Shown here: piece after piece, positions 1 to 9,493 of the stretch
Position numbering within the stretch: position 1 is the stretch's first letter
Layout: each line of letters starts with the position of its first letter
Assembly: GCA_023242925.1 (NCBI GenBank)
Contig: CP096134.1
Coordinates: 1,054,001 to 1,118,000 of the forward strand
Direction: 5' to 3'
DNA length: 64,000 nucleotides
Source: Hyphomonadaceae bacterium JAD_PAG50586_4
GTDB taxonomy: Bacteria > Pseudomonadota > Alphaproteobacteria > Caulobacterales > Aquidulcibacteraceae
The notes under the pieces: model-generated
Database searches by the model: none
What the model was told of the DNA's origin: nothing
The model's input: only the letters and a program-made list of their open reading frames with translations
Program-made: the position numbers and the translations under genes

Positions 1-129
1 CAGCCGGGAGTCCAGCTTGTTGCCGTTCAGCATGGGCTGGGCGAGCGTCATGACGGTGGCAAAGCAAGCGCCTGCCGCGAGAAAGGCCGCGATATTCGTT
101 GGATCGGTGAGGGTCTTGACGATGTCCAT
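1..129 (-). CDS. tadC: TadC, type II secretion F-family pilus membrane protein (N-terminal part only)
   Basis: The reading frame starts at ATG (129–127) and runs off the left edge, so only about 43 residues are seen. They comprise a short N-terminus followed by a first hydrophobic segment. It follows tadB on the same strand by about 10 bases, exactly where tadC lies in Cpa/Tad loci. TadC is the second inner-membrane platform protein that pairs with TadB beneath the CpaF ATPase. The call rests mainly on position because the diagnostic T2SSF domain is outside the window. Confidence 0.75.
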   Translation of the reverse strand, partial: MDIVKTLTDPTNIAAFLAAGACFATVMTLAQPMLNGNKLDSRL

Positions 130-139
130 TGCCAAGGCC

Positions 140-1119
140 TCAGAACTTGAAGTTGACCATCTTGTGCATGATGAAAATGCCGAGCGACATCATTGTCGCC
201 GCACCCATCAGCACGAGGTGGCCAGCCGGTTCGTTGAACAGGATCATGATGTAGGCGGGGCGCGTGAAATAGACGAGCGCCATGACGATGATCGGCAGCG
301 CGCCGATGATCATCGCCGAGGCGTTTGCTTCCGCTGAAAGCGCCTTTACTTTCTCCTTCATCAGCTTGCGCGAGCGCAGCACCGTGGAGAGGTTGCCCAG
401 CGATTCCGAAAGGTTGCCGCCTGTTTTCTGTTGGATCACCAACACGATCGAGAAGAAATTCACTTCGGGCAGGGGCATGTTTTCGTACATGCGCTGCATG
501 CCGACCTCAAGCGGCACGCCCATCGCCTGGCCATCGACGAGGGCTTGGAACTCACTCTTCAGCGGCTCTGGGCTTTCGGCGGAAATGATGCGCAAGCATT
601 GATTGAGCGGAAGGCCGGATTTCACGCCACGCACGATGACGTCGATCGCGTCCGCCAATTGGTTCGCGAATATTTTCTGGCGCTTGGCGACCATGATGCC
701 GAGCGCCCAGCGGGGCAGCCCGAGAAAGCCAATGAAGAAGGCCAGACCAGCGCCGAGGAGCCCTTTGATGACGAAGCCGCCGCCGGCAAACACAACGCCC
801 ACGACTACAGAGATAATCCAGAACGTGGCCGGCGTTGTGTTCAGGCCGCTTGCGCGATCAGACCCTTGATGGAATGGCGGCGCTTGCGCGATTGCTTCTC
901 GTTGGCCGAGAGCTCCTTCAGCGCTTCTTGCGTCGATTGACGACGCTTCAACGCTGCGGTGTCCGCGGATTGCTTCGTTTTGCTTGTCGCGCGCGCGTTG
1001 GCGACGGCTTTGACGCGCTTGGAGCCCATGGCGGGTTGGTTGGCGCCGCCGGTGAAGGCAAGGCCAATGCCGCCAATCGCGACGAACGCCAAAACAGCGG
1101 CGATCAGCGTCGGATCCAT
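140..1119 (-). CDS. tadB: TadB, inner-membrane platform protein of the Tad pilus (frameshifted)
   Basis: Two frames together make one TadB. The first, 1119 to about 846, encodes an N-terminal TM helix and a basic Ala/Lys/Arg-rich cytoplasmic stretch and ends at a stop (843–841) after IAQAA. The second continues at once with GLNTTPATFW and two TM blocks flanking the T2SSF cytoplasmic domain (SGLPLNQCLRII, QQKTGGNLSESLGNLS) down to 140. Adding one G to the GG at 845–844 gives the conserved join IAQAGLN and a protein of about 326 residues, the normal TadB size. The start ATG overlaps the cpaF stop (ATGA), indicating translational coupling. As written, the protein would be truncated to 92 residues. 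Confidence 0.88.
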
Positions 1120-2639
1120 CAGGCGTTCTCCGTCTCGTCGAGAGCTTGCGCCAATTCCTTCTCAAGGCCGAAATAGCGGGCGCGCTCCCAGAAGCGCGGC
1201 CGGCCAACGCCCGTGCCCTTGTGGCGACCCGTGATGCGGCCGTTCTGATCCTCGCCCTGAATTTCGTAGAGCAGCAAATCTTGCGTGATGATCGTATCGC
1301 CTTCGAGGCCGAGCACTTCGGTGATTTGCGTGATGCGGCGCGAACCGTCGCGTAGGCGCTGCGCCTGGATCACGACGTCGACGGCCGCGACGATGATTTC
1401 GCGGATGGTTTTCGCAGGCAGTGAGAACCCGCCCATCGTAATCATGGATTCAAGACGCGAGAGCGCTTCGCGCGGCGTATTGGCGTGCAGCGTGCCCATC
1501 GAGCCGTCGTGGCCAGTGTTCATGGCCTGAAGCAAATCGAACGCCTCAGGGCCGCGGACTTCGCCGACGATGATCCGTTCGGGACGCATCCGCAGGCAGT
1601 TCTTGACCAGATCGCGCATCGTCACCGCGCCTGAACCTTCCAGGTTCGGCGGGCGCGTTTCCAAGCGCACCACGTGCGGCTGCTGCAATTGCAATTCGGC
1701 GGCGTCTTCGCAGGTGATGACGCGTTCAGTTGGGTCAATGAAGGCCGTCAGCGTGTTGAGCAGTGTGGTTTTGCCCGAGCCCGTGCCTCCGGAGATCAGC
1801 ACGTTGCAGCGGCATGCGCCGATGATCTGCAGGATTTTCGCACCGGCAGGCGAGATCGAGCCGAATTCAACCAAATTGCTGAGCTTCAGCTTGTCCTTTT
1901 TGAACTTACGGATGGTGAGTGTGGCGCCATCGATCGCGAGCGGCGGCGCGATGACGTTGACGCGTGAGCCGTCCGGCAAGCGCGCGTCGCAGATTGGCGA
2001 GCTTTCATCCACGCGGCGGCCGACTTGGCTCACGATGCGTTGGCAGATGTTCATCAGCTGACCGTTGTCGCGGAAGCGAATGCCGGTCTTGGAAATCTTG
2101 CCGTCGACTTCGATGAACACGGCGTTGGCGCCGTTGACCATGATGTCTGCGATGTCGTCGCGCGCAAGCAGCGGCTCAAGCGGGCCGTAGCCCAGCACGT
2201 CGTTGCAGATGTCATCGAGCAGGGCTTCCTGCTCGGCGATCGACATGACGACGTTTTTGATAGAGATGATTTCGGCGACGATGTCGCGGATTTCGTCGCG
2301 TGACGATTCTGGATCGAGCTGCGCGAGTTGGGTTAAGTCAATGGTTTCGATCAGCGCGTTGAAGATCGTCGATTTGACGCGGTAATACGCTTCGGAGCGA
2401 TATTCTGGACCGTCGACGACCTCGGCCGAAGCTTGCATGCGCGCGTTTGCGCTTGGCGCTGGCGCAGGCGTCGCGGGGCGTGGCGCGGATGCTGCGCCAA
2501 TTGCGGCCGGGCGCGCCGCTGGAGCAGATGCCGGTGCGCGCGGCGCTGCAGGCGCTGGGGCGCGCGCCGCCGGCGCAGCGGCTGCTGGCGACGTCGGCAG
2601 AGCGCTTGGAGCGCCGTCCTGGCTACGCTTTCCGAACAT
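1119..2639 (-). CDS. cpaF: CpaF/TadA, pilus assembly and retraction ATPase
   Basis: Secretion ATPase (GspE/VirB11 superfamily) of 506 residues that drives Tad pilus extension and retraction at the inner membrane. Residues 1–70 are an Ala/Pro-rich low-complexity leader. The N-terminal domain contains YGPLEPLL and IMVNG. The Walker A motif GGTGSGKTT is at about 284–292. The Walker B/Asp-box region includes ERIIVGEVRGPEA, and a His-box lies near GTLHANTPREAL. The start ATG lies 8 bases after the frame-corrected stop of cpaE, and the stop overlaps the tadB start. It is intact and sits between two genes that both carry frame breaks. Confidence 0.96.
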   Translation of the reverse strand: MFGKRSQDGAPSALPTSPAAAAPAARAPAPAAPRAPASAPAARPAAIGAASAPRPATPAPAPSANARMQASAEVVDGPEYRSEAYYRVKSTIFNALIETIDLTQLAQLDPESSRDEIRDIVAEIISIKNVVMSIAEQEALLDDICNDVLGYGPLEPLLARDDIADIMVNGANAVFIEVDGKISKTGIRFRDNGQLMNICQRIVSQVGRRVDESSPICDARLPDGSRVNVIAPPLAIDGATLTIRKFKKDKLKLSNLVEFGSISPAGAKILQIIGACRCNVLISGGTGSGKTTLLNTLTAFIDPTERVITCEDAAELQLQQPHVVRLETRPPNLEGSGAVTMRDLVKNCLRMRPERIIVGEVRGPEAFDLLQAMNTGHDGSMGTLHANTPREALSRLESMITMGGFSLPAKTIREIIVAAVDVVIQAQRLRDGSRRITQITEVLGLEGDTIITQDLLLYEIQGEDQNGRITGRHKGTGVGRPRFWERARYFGLEKELAQALDETENA

Positions 2640-2647
2640 TCAAAACC

Positions 2648-4095
2648 CTAGCGTTTCAGGAACGGAAACTTGTCCGCCAGAGACGCCTTCTTGGTCTCAA
2701 CCGGTTTGCGACCCGTTAGCGATGCAGCCAGTGCATCGATCGCAAGCGCTGCCTTTGACTGCGCTGCGACTTCTCCGATCATCTGGCCATTGTTCGCGGC
2801 CATGCCATAGAGCGGGGGTCGAATGGGAACGAGGCGATTGGCTCGACGCCCAAAGCTTCGGCGAAATCCTTGAACGGGATTTCTGGACGCTTCGGCACGC
2901 CAACCATCGAGAGCACCACCGTCGGGGGTGAATCGTAGGGGCGCATGGCCTTCAGCAGATCGATGATGTTTTTGGTGTTGCGCAGGCTGGCGAGATCGGG
3001 GCCGGCGACAATAATGGCGTCATCAGCGGAAAGCAGTGTTTGCTTCACCCACGAGGTCCACACGTGTGGCAGATCGAGCACCACATAGGGACTGGTGCGT
3101 CGTACGCGGTCGATCACCATTTCGAACGATTGGGAGTCGAGTTCGAATTCACGCTCCAACGTCGCCGGCGCTGTCAGCATCTGCAGACGTTGCGTCTGCT
3201 TCGTCATCACGCGCTCAAGGAATACGTCATCGACGCGGTCCGGCGCCATGAGCGCATCAGCGATGCTTTGTTGCGGGTCCTGGTTGAAATCGAGCGCGGC
3301 CGTCCCGAAGGAGAGGTCAAGGTCGAGCAGAGTGGCGCTTGATTCCTGGCGTTCGGCTATCGACCAAGCGAGGTTGTGTGAGATCGTGGAGGCGCCGATG
3401 CCGCCGCGCGCGCCGATGACGGCGACGACACGGCCGGCGAAAGGCTTGTCGGGGTTGACGTAAAGCCCGCAGATCGTGCGGATCAGATCGAGCGCCTGGA
3501 TCGGCGGCACGATGTACTCGCTGACGCCGCGCGCCATCAATTCACGGAAGAGCGCGATGTCGTTGACCGCGCCGATGATGACAACCTTGGTGCCCTGCTC
3601 GATCACCTCGGCCAGGCGGTCGAGGCTCTGCAGCATCATTGGACCCTGCTGCATCGAGTCGATGACGAGCAGGTTTGGGCTGGCTTGGCTGGCGAATCGC
3701 ACGATCGCGGCTTCGATGCCGCCGCCCTCGACGCTGATTTCGGCGCGCGCCATGCGGCGATCGGAAGTGATGCCGGCAAACATATCGGCGATTTCGGGAC
3801 GATCGCAGACGGCGTGAATGGTGATGCGCGGCACTGGTTGTTCAGTGACGACACCCATTTCGCGCGGTAGCAGAGGCGTCGCCACGATTGGCGCACTGAG
3901 CCCATATGCATCCGCACTGATTGGCGCTTCAAGACTGGTGGCCGCATCATTGGCCGCCGGTTGCGCAATTGCGTCGTCGAACGGGGGCAGTTCGCCGCCT
4001 TCGATTTCGCCAAGGCCGAACGTATCGTCGTCCTCAAGCACGAACTCGTCGTCCGTGCCGAGGCTCCAAGCGGGATCGGGGTTCGACTGGTTCAT
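2648..4095 (-). CDS. cpaE: CpaE/TadZ, MinD-like pilus localisation ATPase (frameshifted near the C-terminus)
   Basis: The N-terminal part (residues about 60–200) resembles the degenerate receiver domain of CpaE. It is followed by a MinD/ParA-type ATPase domain with deviant Walker motif GARGGIGASTIS and DLDLSFGTAALDF. The frame stops early at 2779 after an atypical basic tail. Adding one C to the C5 run (plus-strand G5 at 2814–2818) changes the tail to FDPPLYGMAANNGQMIGEV, the usual CpaE ending, and carries the gene to TAG at 2648–2650, for about 482 residues. CpaE/TadZ places the Tad machine at the pole. The final ~57 residues are therefore present but out of frame. Confidence 0.9.
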
Positions 4096-4103
4096 GGTCG
4101 GTC

Positions 4104-4787
4104 CTATTGCACCGCGTTGCTGATGGTGATGCGTTCGTCGTTGCTGCGGTCGGCGTGGGTTTGCTCGCCCGCACGATATGCTTCCATAACGGTGCTGCGG
4201 CGGTTGCTGTCGCGCGGGTCCATGTCGCGCGGACGCAGCAGATCAGCGGGATCTTCGATCATCGCCGCGAGGTTGGCGTTGGTGGCGCAACCGAAGCTGG
4301 CCCAAGGCTGGTTGTTGCTTTGGTGCGCGAGATCTTGCTCCCAAAGAGGGGCGCATTCGGGCGCTTGCGCTTCGAAGCGTGCGAAGCTCAACACGATCGG
4401 TGCATCGCCCGCGCCCGCTGCGTCGTAGGTGGATCCGGCGACGGCGACGTAGGAGACGCCGGCTTCAACCAGCGCCATGCGGGCTTCGTTCGCGAGCAGC
4501 GAGGCGGAGTTGGCATTGCTGCTGTTTGACGGCGTGCTCATCACCAGCGCGCCGTGACCGTAGCGCAGATAGCCGCTGGCGAAGTTCTGCACCTGCGCGC
4601 GCGCGCCGGCGGTGAGCGAGACGTCGCCCGAGGAGACTGGGATTTCCACGCGCTCATTCGATTGCGTCACCTCGATGCGGTGGCGATCGGCGGCGGTCGG
4701 CGTGGGCGGGCCTTCAGGCGTCGGCACGCTGGCGCAAGCACTGAGCGCGCTCAATCCCAAGACAAGAAGAGGGAGGCGGGTTTTCAT
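4104..4787 (-). CDS. cpaD: CpaD, Tad pilus assembly lipoprotein
   Basis: Secreted lipoprotein of about 227 residues. The signal peptide ends in a lipobox-like LSALSACAS. The mature part shows the CpaD pattern: an IEV/VEIP beta region, an FASGYLRYGHGALVM segment, two later Cys residues and a C-terminal RSNDERITIS-like tail. A second ATG four codons upstream (4799) overlaps the cpaC stop as ATGA, so either start is possible. CpaD is needed for stability and function of the CpaC secretin at the outer membrane. It lies 8 bases before cpaE in the same operon. Confidence 0.85.
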   Translation of the reverse strand: MKTRLPLLVLGLSALSACASVPTPEGPPTPTAADRHRIEVTQSNERVEIPVSSGDVSLTAGARAQVQNFASGYLRYGHGALVMSTPSNSSNANSASLLANEARMALVEAGVSYVAVAGSTYDAAGAGDAPIVLSFARFEAQAPECAPLWEQDLAHQSNNQPWASFGCATNANLAAMIEDPADLLRPRDMDPRDSNRRSTVMEAYRAGEQTHADRSNDERITISNAVQ

Positions 4788-4795
4788 GGGATGCC

Positions 4796-6454
4796 TCATT
4801 CAATGACGTGGCCGTGCGGGCCTTGCAGACGGCCGTCGTTGGTGGCCGTGCGCGAGCCGCTTGCGGGGCGGTAGATGGAGTTGAGACGGCCGGTGAGGAC
4901 GCTTTCGCCCTCGCTCGGATTGAGGAAGCCGTCGGCCGGCGTGCGCAGATTTTCCGGCGACGTGGGCCGCACGAGATAGGGTGTTGCGATAATCACGAGT
5001 TCGGTCTCGTTGTTGATGAAGTCGCGCGAACGGAAGAGCGATCCGAGCACTGGCGTATTCATCACGCCCGGCACGCCTTCGACGGCGTGGCGCGTACGCT
5101 CTTGGATAAGGCCGGCCAGCACAATTGAGCTGCCCGACGACATCTCAACCGTCGTTTCTGCGCGGCGCACTTGCAGCGCGGGAATGTTGATGCCGCGGAT
5201 GATGGTGGTGGTGCCGTCGGCGTTGCGGATCGGCACGTCGCCGGTGGAGATCGCGCCATCGGATGTGAGCTCAGAGACCTCTGTCGAAACCTTGAGCGAG
5301 ATGCGCCCGCCCGACATCACAACGGGGGTGAAGGCCAGGCCCACGCCGAAGGGTTTGAACTCAACTGTGATTTGGCCGTCGTCCGAATTGACCGGCACGG
5401 GGAATTCGCCGCCAGCGAGGAAGCGCGCCGCTTCGCCGGAAATCGCGGTGAGGTTCGGTTCGGCCAAGACGCGGAGCAAGCCGGCCCGTTCAAACGCTTC
5501 GATCGAAGCATCGGTTTGGCGCGTCGTCTGCGTTTGCGCCGGGCCGTACGTGGTCACGTCATCGATCGGATCAAGCGTGCCGCCGTTGTCGTAGCCATAG
5601 CCGCCAACGCCGCCGTTGCCTGGGCTCGTGCCGGCGCCTGCGTTGCCGCTCGGATAGGTAAGGGAGCCCGGCACCAAGATGTTTTCGGCGACGCCGCCAG
5701 AGCCGGTGAGGCCGCCGAGAACTTGGCCGTTGATCGAAAAACCGTTCTGCGTCAGCAGCGAGACGAAGGCGTCTTCCGGCAGGAGACGATTGATCATCTC
5801 CTCGTAATTGCCGTTGATGCCGAGCTGGCGGACCAGCGTACGGCTCATCTCAACCACGCGCACGCGCACGAGCACTTGCTCGCTGCCTTGCACGGCAATC
5901 AGGTTCACAACGCGGTTCTGCCCGCCGGCGTTGGCGCCGCTGGTGGCGATATACTGGTTGGCGATCTGTTGGGCGCGGTCTGATTCCGAGGCGCTGCGGG
6001 CGTTGCCGGACAGCACCACAGAACCGTTCACGGCCTCGGCGCGCAAGTTCGCGTCTGGCGCATGACGGCGTAGAATTTCGTTCAGCGGTTCAACGTCGGG
6101 CTCAACGCGGATCTCGACGTTGGCGATCTGGCGGCCCTGGGCGTCGAAGAAGAAGATGTTGGTTTGGCCCAGCGCGCGGCCGATCACGTAGGCGCGCCGC
6201 GCGGTGCGCACAGTGGCGTCGGCGATAGCGGGGTTCGAGATCAGAATGTCGCGCGCGTCAGCGGGGAGGTCGATGATCGCCGATTTGCCGAACGGCAAAA
6301 CCAGCGACGCCGATTGCGCGCCGCCGCCATGGCTAATGCGTATCGAACTCGCATTGGGCGGTTCGACTTGCGCGGCGGCGTAGCCGGGCGTCAGGGCGAC
6401 AGCAGCCGAGAGCGCTGTCGCGAGCGTGACGCGAAAAGACTGTCCGCGGCCCAT
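4796..6454 (-). CDS. cpaC: CpaC/RcpA, outer-membrane secretin of the Tad pilus
   Basis: A signal peptide ends near GYAAAQ. An N-terminal pilus-assembly domain follows (IIDLPADARDILISNPAIADA, then GRALGQTNIFFFD), then a BON-like segment (about 120–180), and a C-terminal secretin domain containing GLLRVLAEPNLTAISGEAARFLAGGEFPVP and VPGVMNTPVLGSLFRSRDF. The length of about 552 residues fits CpaC. A Gly/Asn-rich loop lies in the middle. The ATG (6454) overlaps the cpaB stop by one base (TGATG). The TTG immediately before it is a less likely start. Forms the outer-membrane channel for the Flp fibre. Confidence 0.95.
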   Translation of the reverse strand: MGRGQSFRVTLATALSAAVALTPGYAAAQVEPPNASSIRISHGGGAQSASLVLPFGKSAIIDLPADARDILISNPAIADATVRTARRAYVIGRALGQTNIFFFDAQGRQIANVEIRVEPDVEPLNEILRRHAPDANLRAEAVNGSVVLSGNARSASESDRAQQIANQYIATSGANAGGQNRVVNLIAVQGSEQVLVRVRVVEMSRTLVRQLGINGNYEEMINRLLPEDAFVSLLTQNGFSINGQVLGGLTGSGGVAENILVPGSLTYPSGNAGAGTSPGNGGVGGYGYDNGGTLDPIDDVTTYGPAQTQTTRQTDASIEAFERAGLLRVLAEPNLTAISGEAARFLAGGEFPVPVNSDDGQITVEFKPFGVGLAFTPVVMSGGRISLKVSTEVSELTSDGAISTGDVPIRNADGTTTIIRGINIPALQVRRAETTVEMSSGSSIVLAGLIQERTRHAVEGVPGVMNTPVLGSLFRSRDFINNETELVIIATPYLVRPTSPENLRTPADGFLNPSEGESVLTGRLNSIYRPASGSRTATNDGRLQGPHGHVIE

Positions 6455-7257
6455 CAATTGCCTCCGACCACGTTGCCGTACGCATGCACGCGGACGGCGC
6501 CTGATTGTTGACTGACGCCATGGCGCGAATTGCTCGCGCTCATGCCGACGGTTTCAGCTTCCACGCCGCGAAGCGCCAGGCTGACCGTGCCCAGTTCGCC
6601 CGCCATCGCCAGCGCGCGCGCGTCTTCGGCGCTCAATTCAAGAACCGCGACGCCAGCGACGACTTTGGTCGGGCCTTCGCCGCCATTGGTGGGTTGGGTG
6701 GTGTCGCCAAGAGCGAGGATGCGGATGTCTTCGAGCACAACGTCGCTGCGCACCTGGTCTGTGCCGCCGCTATTGTCTGTGTGGGTGACGAGTACGTCGA
6801 CGTGGTCGTTGGGTTGAATATAGCCGCCGACGGCCGTCTCGGGGTCGATCTCGATCGCGACCGCGCGGAAGCCGGGCTGCAACAGGGCGGCCATCGCGCC
6901 ACGGCCCTCGGGCTGCACCACTGACGTCGTGGTGATCGGTTCGCCCGCGACAAACGGGCGACGCGTGATCGCGCCAACGAAATCAGCTTGCGCCGAGGGC
7001 TGGCTGGAAATGCGCACGTAAGCTTGTGAGATCGAGCCCTGCGGGAAGAGGGCGACGCCGAGATCGCTCGGCGTGAGCGCTGCGCCTTGGGCCACGTCGC
7101 GCGTGAGGACGAGCACTTGCTCGCCCGCGATCGGCGCGGCTGCAGCTGTGGGCTCAGCTTGGCGTCCACCCATAACGCCACGGATAAGGATGAGCGCCAA
7201 AACCGCAGCGAGTGCGGCAACGCCCAAGACGATCAGCTGACGGGCTGACATGATCAA
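6454..7257 (-). CDS. cpaB: CpaB/RcpC, Flp pilus assembly periplasmic protein
   Basis: 267 residues with one N-terminal TM helix (LIVLGVAALAAVLALILI). A SAF-like domain follows (VLVLTRDVAQGAALTPSDL, RRPFVAGEPI), then an RcpC-type domain (MAALLQPGFRAVAIEIDPETAVGGYI, PNDHVDVLVTH). These are the standard blocks of CpaB. It follows cpaA after a gap of about 56 bases and overlaps cpaC. CpaB links the inner-membrane platform to the secretin. Confidence 0.93.
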   Translation of the reverse strand: MIMSARQLIVLGVAALAAVLALILIRGVMGGRQAEPTAAAAPIAGEQVLVLTRDVAQGAALTPSDLGVALFPQGSISQAYVRISSQPSAQADFVGAITRRPFVAGEPITTTSVVQPEGRGAMAALLQPGFRAVAIEIDPETAVGGYIQPNDHVDVLVTHTDNSGGTDQVRSDVVLEDIRILALGDTTQPTNGGEGPTKVVAGVAVLELSAEDARALAMAGELGTVSLALRGVEAETVGMSASNSRHGVSQQSGAVRVHAYGNVVGGN

Positions 7258-7313
7258 TACTCCCCGCGTGCAACCGGCCGCAAATCAGCTTCGCGACCAG
7301 ACCACGCTCATGG

Positions 7314-7820
7314 CTAAGGCAGGGTTAACGAATGGAATCGAGTGGCGAGGGCGGGTAAGATCATCAGCCCGCCCGCAAGAATGGCGACGCCGTAGGGAAT
7401 GCCCGTTTGCCCGGTGAGCAGGCGGTTCACGAACGGCGGGTTGGTTTCCGTTTGTTTAACGAATTGGCGCGCCGCGATCAGCGACAGTGCGAGCATGCCG
7501 CCGGCGACCGTGGTCCAGAACAGAAACGGAAGAAAAACGGAAAAGCCCGTCCACACGGATGCGGCTGCGATCAGCTTGGCGTCGCCGCCGCCGAAGATGT
7601 TCAATTGAAACAGCGCAAAGCCGATGCACAACACGGCGAGGCCCAGCGCGAAATGTGCGCCGATGTCGGCGAGCGGCATGCCGAGCGCGAACGCGAATAG
7701 CGCAAACGCGCCGATCAACGCCAGCGAAACCCAGTTTGGAATAGTGAGGCTGGTGACGTCGGTGGCTGCTGCGTAGATCAGCAATCCGGCAAACACGAGC
7801 AGCGCAAGTATAACAAGCAT
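7314..7820 (-). CDS. cpaA: CpaA/TadV, A24-family prepilin peptidase
   Basis: 168-residue polytopic membrane protein with several hydrophobic helices. It carries the two aspartates of type IV prepilin peptidases: the first in the AATDVTSLTIPNW loop and the second in the FGGGDAKL motif. It lacks the methylase N-domain, like other short TadV enzymes. It should cleave the Flp prepilin and the TadE-type pseudopilins encoded nearby. It lies between the pilin terminator and cpaB. Confidence 0.93.
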   Translation of the reverse strand: MLVILALLVFAGLLIYAAATDVTSLTIPNWVSLALIGAFALFAFALGMPLADIGAHFALGLAVLCIGFALFQLNIFGGGDAKLIAAASVWTGFSVFLPFLFWTTVAGGMLALSLIAARQFVKQTETNPPFVNRLLTGQTGIPYGVAILAGGLMILPALATRFHSLTLP

Positions 7821-7916
7821 CGCTCAATGTTTGTGCTGTGCCGCTATAAGAAACACTTAAAAGGAACCGCTTTTCGCGGCGAAAGCAGGCAAAGCGCTAA
7901 GGAAACTTGCGCAAAG

Positions 7917-7946
7917 AAAAACGCCGCCCCGAGGGGGCGGCGTTTC
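7917..7946 (-). terminator. Rho-independent terminator after the flp pilin gene
   Basis: Read on the minus strand, a GC-rich stem (AAACGCCGCCCC with GGGGCGGCGTTT, short loop CTCG) is followed by TTTTTC. It lies about 65 bases after the pilin stop and before cpaA. It would let the abundant pilin mRNA be made at a higher level than the assembly genes downstream. Confidence 0.85.
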
Positions 7947-8011
7947 CAGAGAGGAGGGGAATAAGGGCGCAACATGGGACCGCCAAGCGATCCCATGCCG
8001 CGACTTTCGCA

Positions 8012-8191
8012 TTACGGAGCGGCAGGCGCGCCGTCGAGGGCGGTCGAAACGTCCGTGAACGTCGTGTCGAGGCTTTCGCCGACCAACGAAACGGCCGAAA
8101 TGATCGCAACGCCAATGAGGGCGGCGATGAGGCCGTACTCGATCGCGGTGGCGCCATCTTCGTTATTCAGGAACTTCTTCAGAGAAACCAT
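8012..8191 (-). CDS. flp: Flp/PilA-family major pilin
   Basis: 59-residue class IVb pilin. A short basic leader ends in EDG, and the mature protein begins ATAIEYGLIA, the prepilin-peptidase site with Glu at mature position 5. One hydrophobic helix of about 20 residues follows, then a short Ala/Pro tail. ATG at 8191 is preferred because GGAG lies about 7 bases upstream; the ATG two codons earlier is too close to it. It is the first gene of the minus-strand Tad run, followed by its own terminator. Forms the Tad pilus fibre. Confidence 0.96.
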   Translation of the reverse strand: MVSLKKFLNNEDGATAIEYGLIAALIGVAIISAVSLVGESLDTTFTDVSTALDGAPAAP

Positions 8192-8455
8192 TGTCATACT
8201 CCAACTTTGTCGAGTGCTTTTTTACCGGCCCGGCAAAGCGTCGCACCCGACACCCATACCAGACGCTCGCAGACAATAGCGCGACGCTGTTAACGTTCCG
8301 GCCTATGAAAATAGTGAAAATAAGGTTTACCGCGATGAGGCTTTCGGCCTTTTCACGCGCGGCATTCTTATACGCATGTACGTGCGCGTTTTAGCGATGC
8401 GGAAACGATTGGCGCGTAGCTCATGTTATAGTGTGAGTTTGGAAGGATGACGTCG

Positions 8456-8857
8456 ATGCGCAGCTTGCGCCCTGTCGTTGCTCTTATTGCAGCGGTTCTC
8501 GTGTTCGCGACATCCGCGCCTGCGTTCGCTCGCGATATCCGCGTGGCCCGCGACCAGGCTTTCCCTATTCGCTTGTCTGAGCCCGCTGAAGGCGTGGCGA
8601 TCGGCAATCCCGACATTGCGGCGGTTTCCGTGCAGAATGACCGCTTCTTGTTCGTGACCGGGCGTGCTTACGGCTCAACCAATCTTGTCGTCATCGGCGA
8701 CGGCGGCCGCGTGCTCTATTCGGGCCGCGTGGTCGTGACGCCGGACGAGACCGACGTCGTGATGATCACCCGCGGCATCGAAACCGCGCGCATGGAATGC
8801 ACACCGCTCTGCCGCGAACGCTCGGAAGCGGCGGGTAGCAATCCCTCGCCGCAATAA
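8456..8857 (+). CDS. Stand-alone secretin N-domain (CpaC N-terminal-like) exported protein
   Basis: 133 residues with a signal peptide (LIAAVLVFATSAPAFA), followed by a single domain matching the N-terminal pilus-assembly domain of CpaC: DQAFPIRLSEPAEGVAIGNP, IAAVSVQNDRFLFVTGRAYG and TNLVVIGDGG. There is no secretin barrel domain. The tail holds two Cys residues. It is divergent from the pilin gene and upstream of the TadE genes, which suggests a role as a periplasmic partner of the CpaC secretin or of pilin traffic. GGAAGG lies about 9 bases before this ATG; another ATG lies three codons upstream. Confidence 0.82.
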   Translation: MRSLRPVVALIAAVLVFATSAPAFARDIRVARDQAFPIRLSEPAEGVAIGNPDIAAVSVQNDRFLFVTGRAYGSTNLVVIGDGGRVLYSGRVVVTPDETDVVMITRGIETARMECTPLCRERSEAAGSNPSPQ

Positions 8858-8932
8858 ATCGGGCCGTTTACCACCTCTTTTGACAGTTTCTCAGCCCTTC
8901 GGCGCCTAAGCTTGGCGTTCGGGAGGCGAGAT

Positions 8933-9493
8933 ATGTTTGCGCCATTGAAACTCATGCCCCGCGCTCTGCGCCGCTTTGCCCGAAAACAAGACGGGGCGGT
9001 GGCGCTTGAGTTCGGCTTTGTCGCGGTGCCCTTCTTTATGCTGACGTTCGGCTTGGCCGAAGTGTCGCTGATGGGCTTGGCCCAGACCAATCTCGATTAC
9101 GCCACCTCCGAAGCCGGGCGCGAGATCCGCACAGGCCGCGCCCAGCTGGGCGGTGTGACCGAGGAAGAAATCAAGGAAGCCGTTTGCCTGAACTTCGGAC
9201 GGTTCATGGCTGTCGATTGCGACGCTAAGCTCTTCATCGATGTGCGCACCTACGAGGCGTTCACCGACATCGACACCGATCCTCCCGTCGTGGACGGCGA
9301 GTTGCAAGTCGATGGTTTCGGTTACGAACCGGGCGCGCCGTCCGACATCGTGGTCGTGCGCACCTATTATCGCTGGCACGTGCTGACGCCGATGTTCGAC
9401 CGCATTCTGGCGAACACCAATGGCGGCGAGCGGCTGGTCGTTTCGACGATGATGTTCCGAAACGAGCCCTATGAAGCGGAGCCGATCACATGA
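8933..9493 (+). CDS. tadE: TadE-type pseudopilin
   Basis: 186 residues. The leader is basic and ends in the TadE-like KQDGAVALEFGFVAVPFF motif, where the conserved Glu follows a prepilin-peptidase-type site, then one long hydrophobic helix. The periplasmic remainder has a pattern of minor pilins, with Cys residues near CLNF and DCD. GGGAGGCGAG precedes the ATG. Its stop overlaps the next gene as ATGA, so the two are co-translated. The protein is a likely CpaA substrate incorporated into or priming the Tad pilus. Confidence 0.88.
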   Translation: MFAPLKLMPRALRRFARKQDGAVALEFGFVAVPFFMLTFGLAEVSLMGLAQTNLDYATSEAGREIRTGRAQLGGVTEEEIKEAVCLNFGRFMAVDCDAKLFIDVRTYEAFTDIDTDPPVVDGELQVDGFGYEPGAPSDIVVVRTYYRWHVLTPMFDRILANTNGGERLVVSTMMFRNEPYEAEPIT

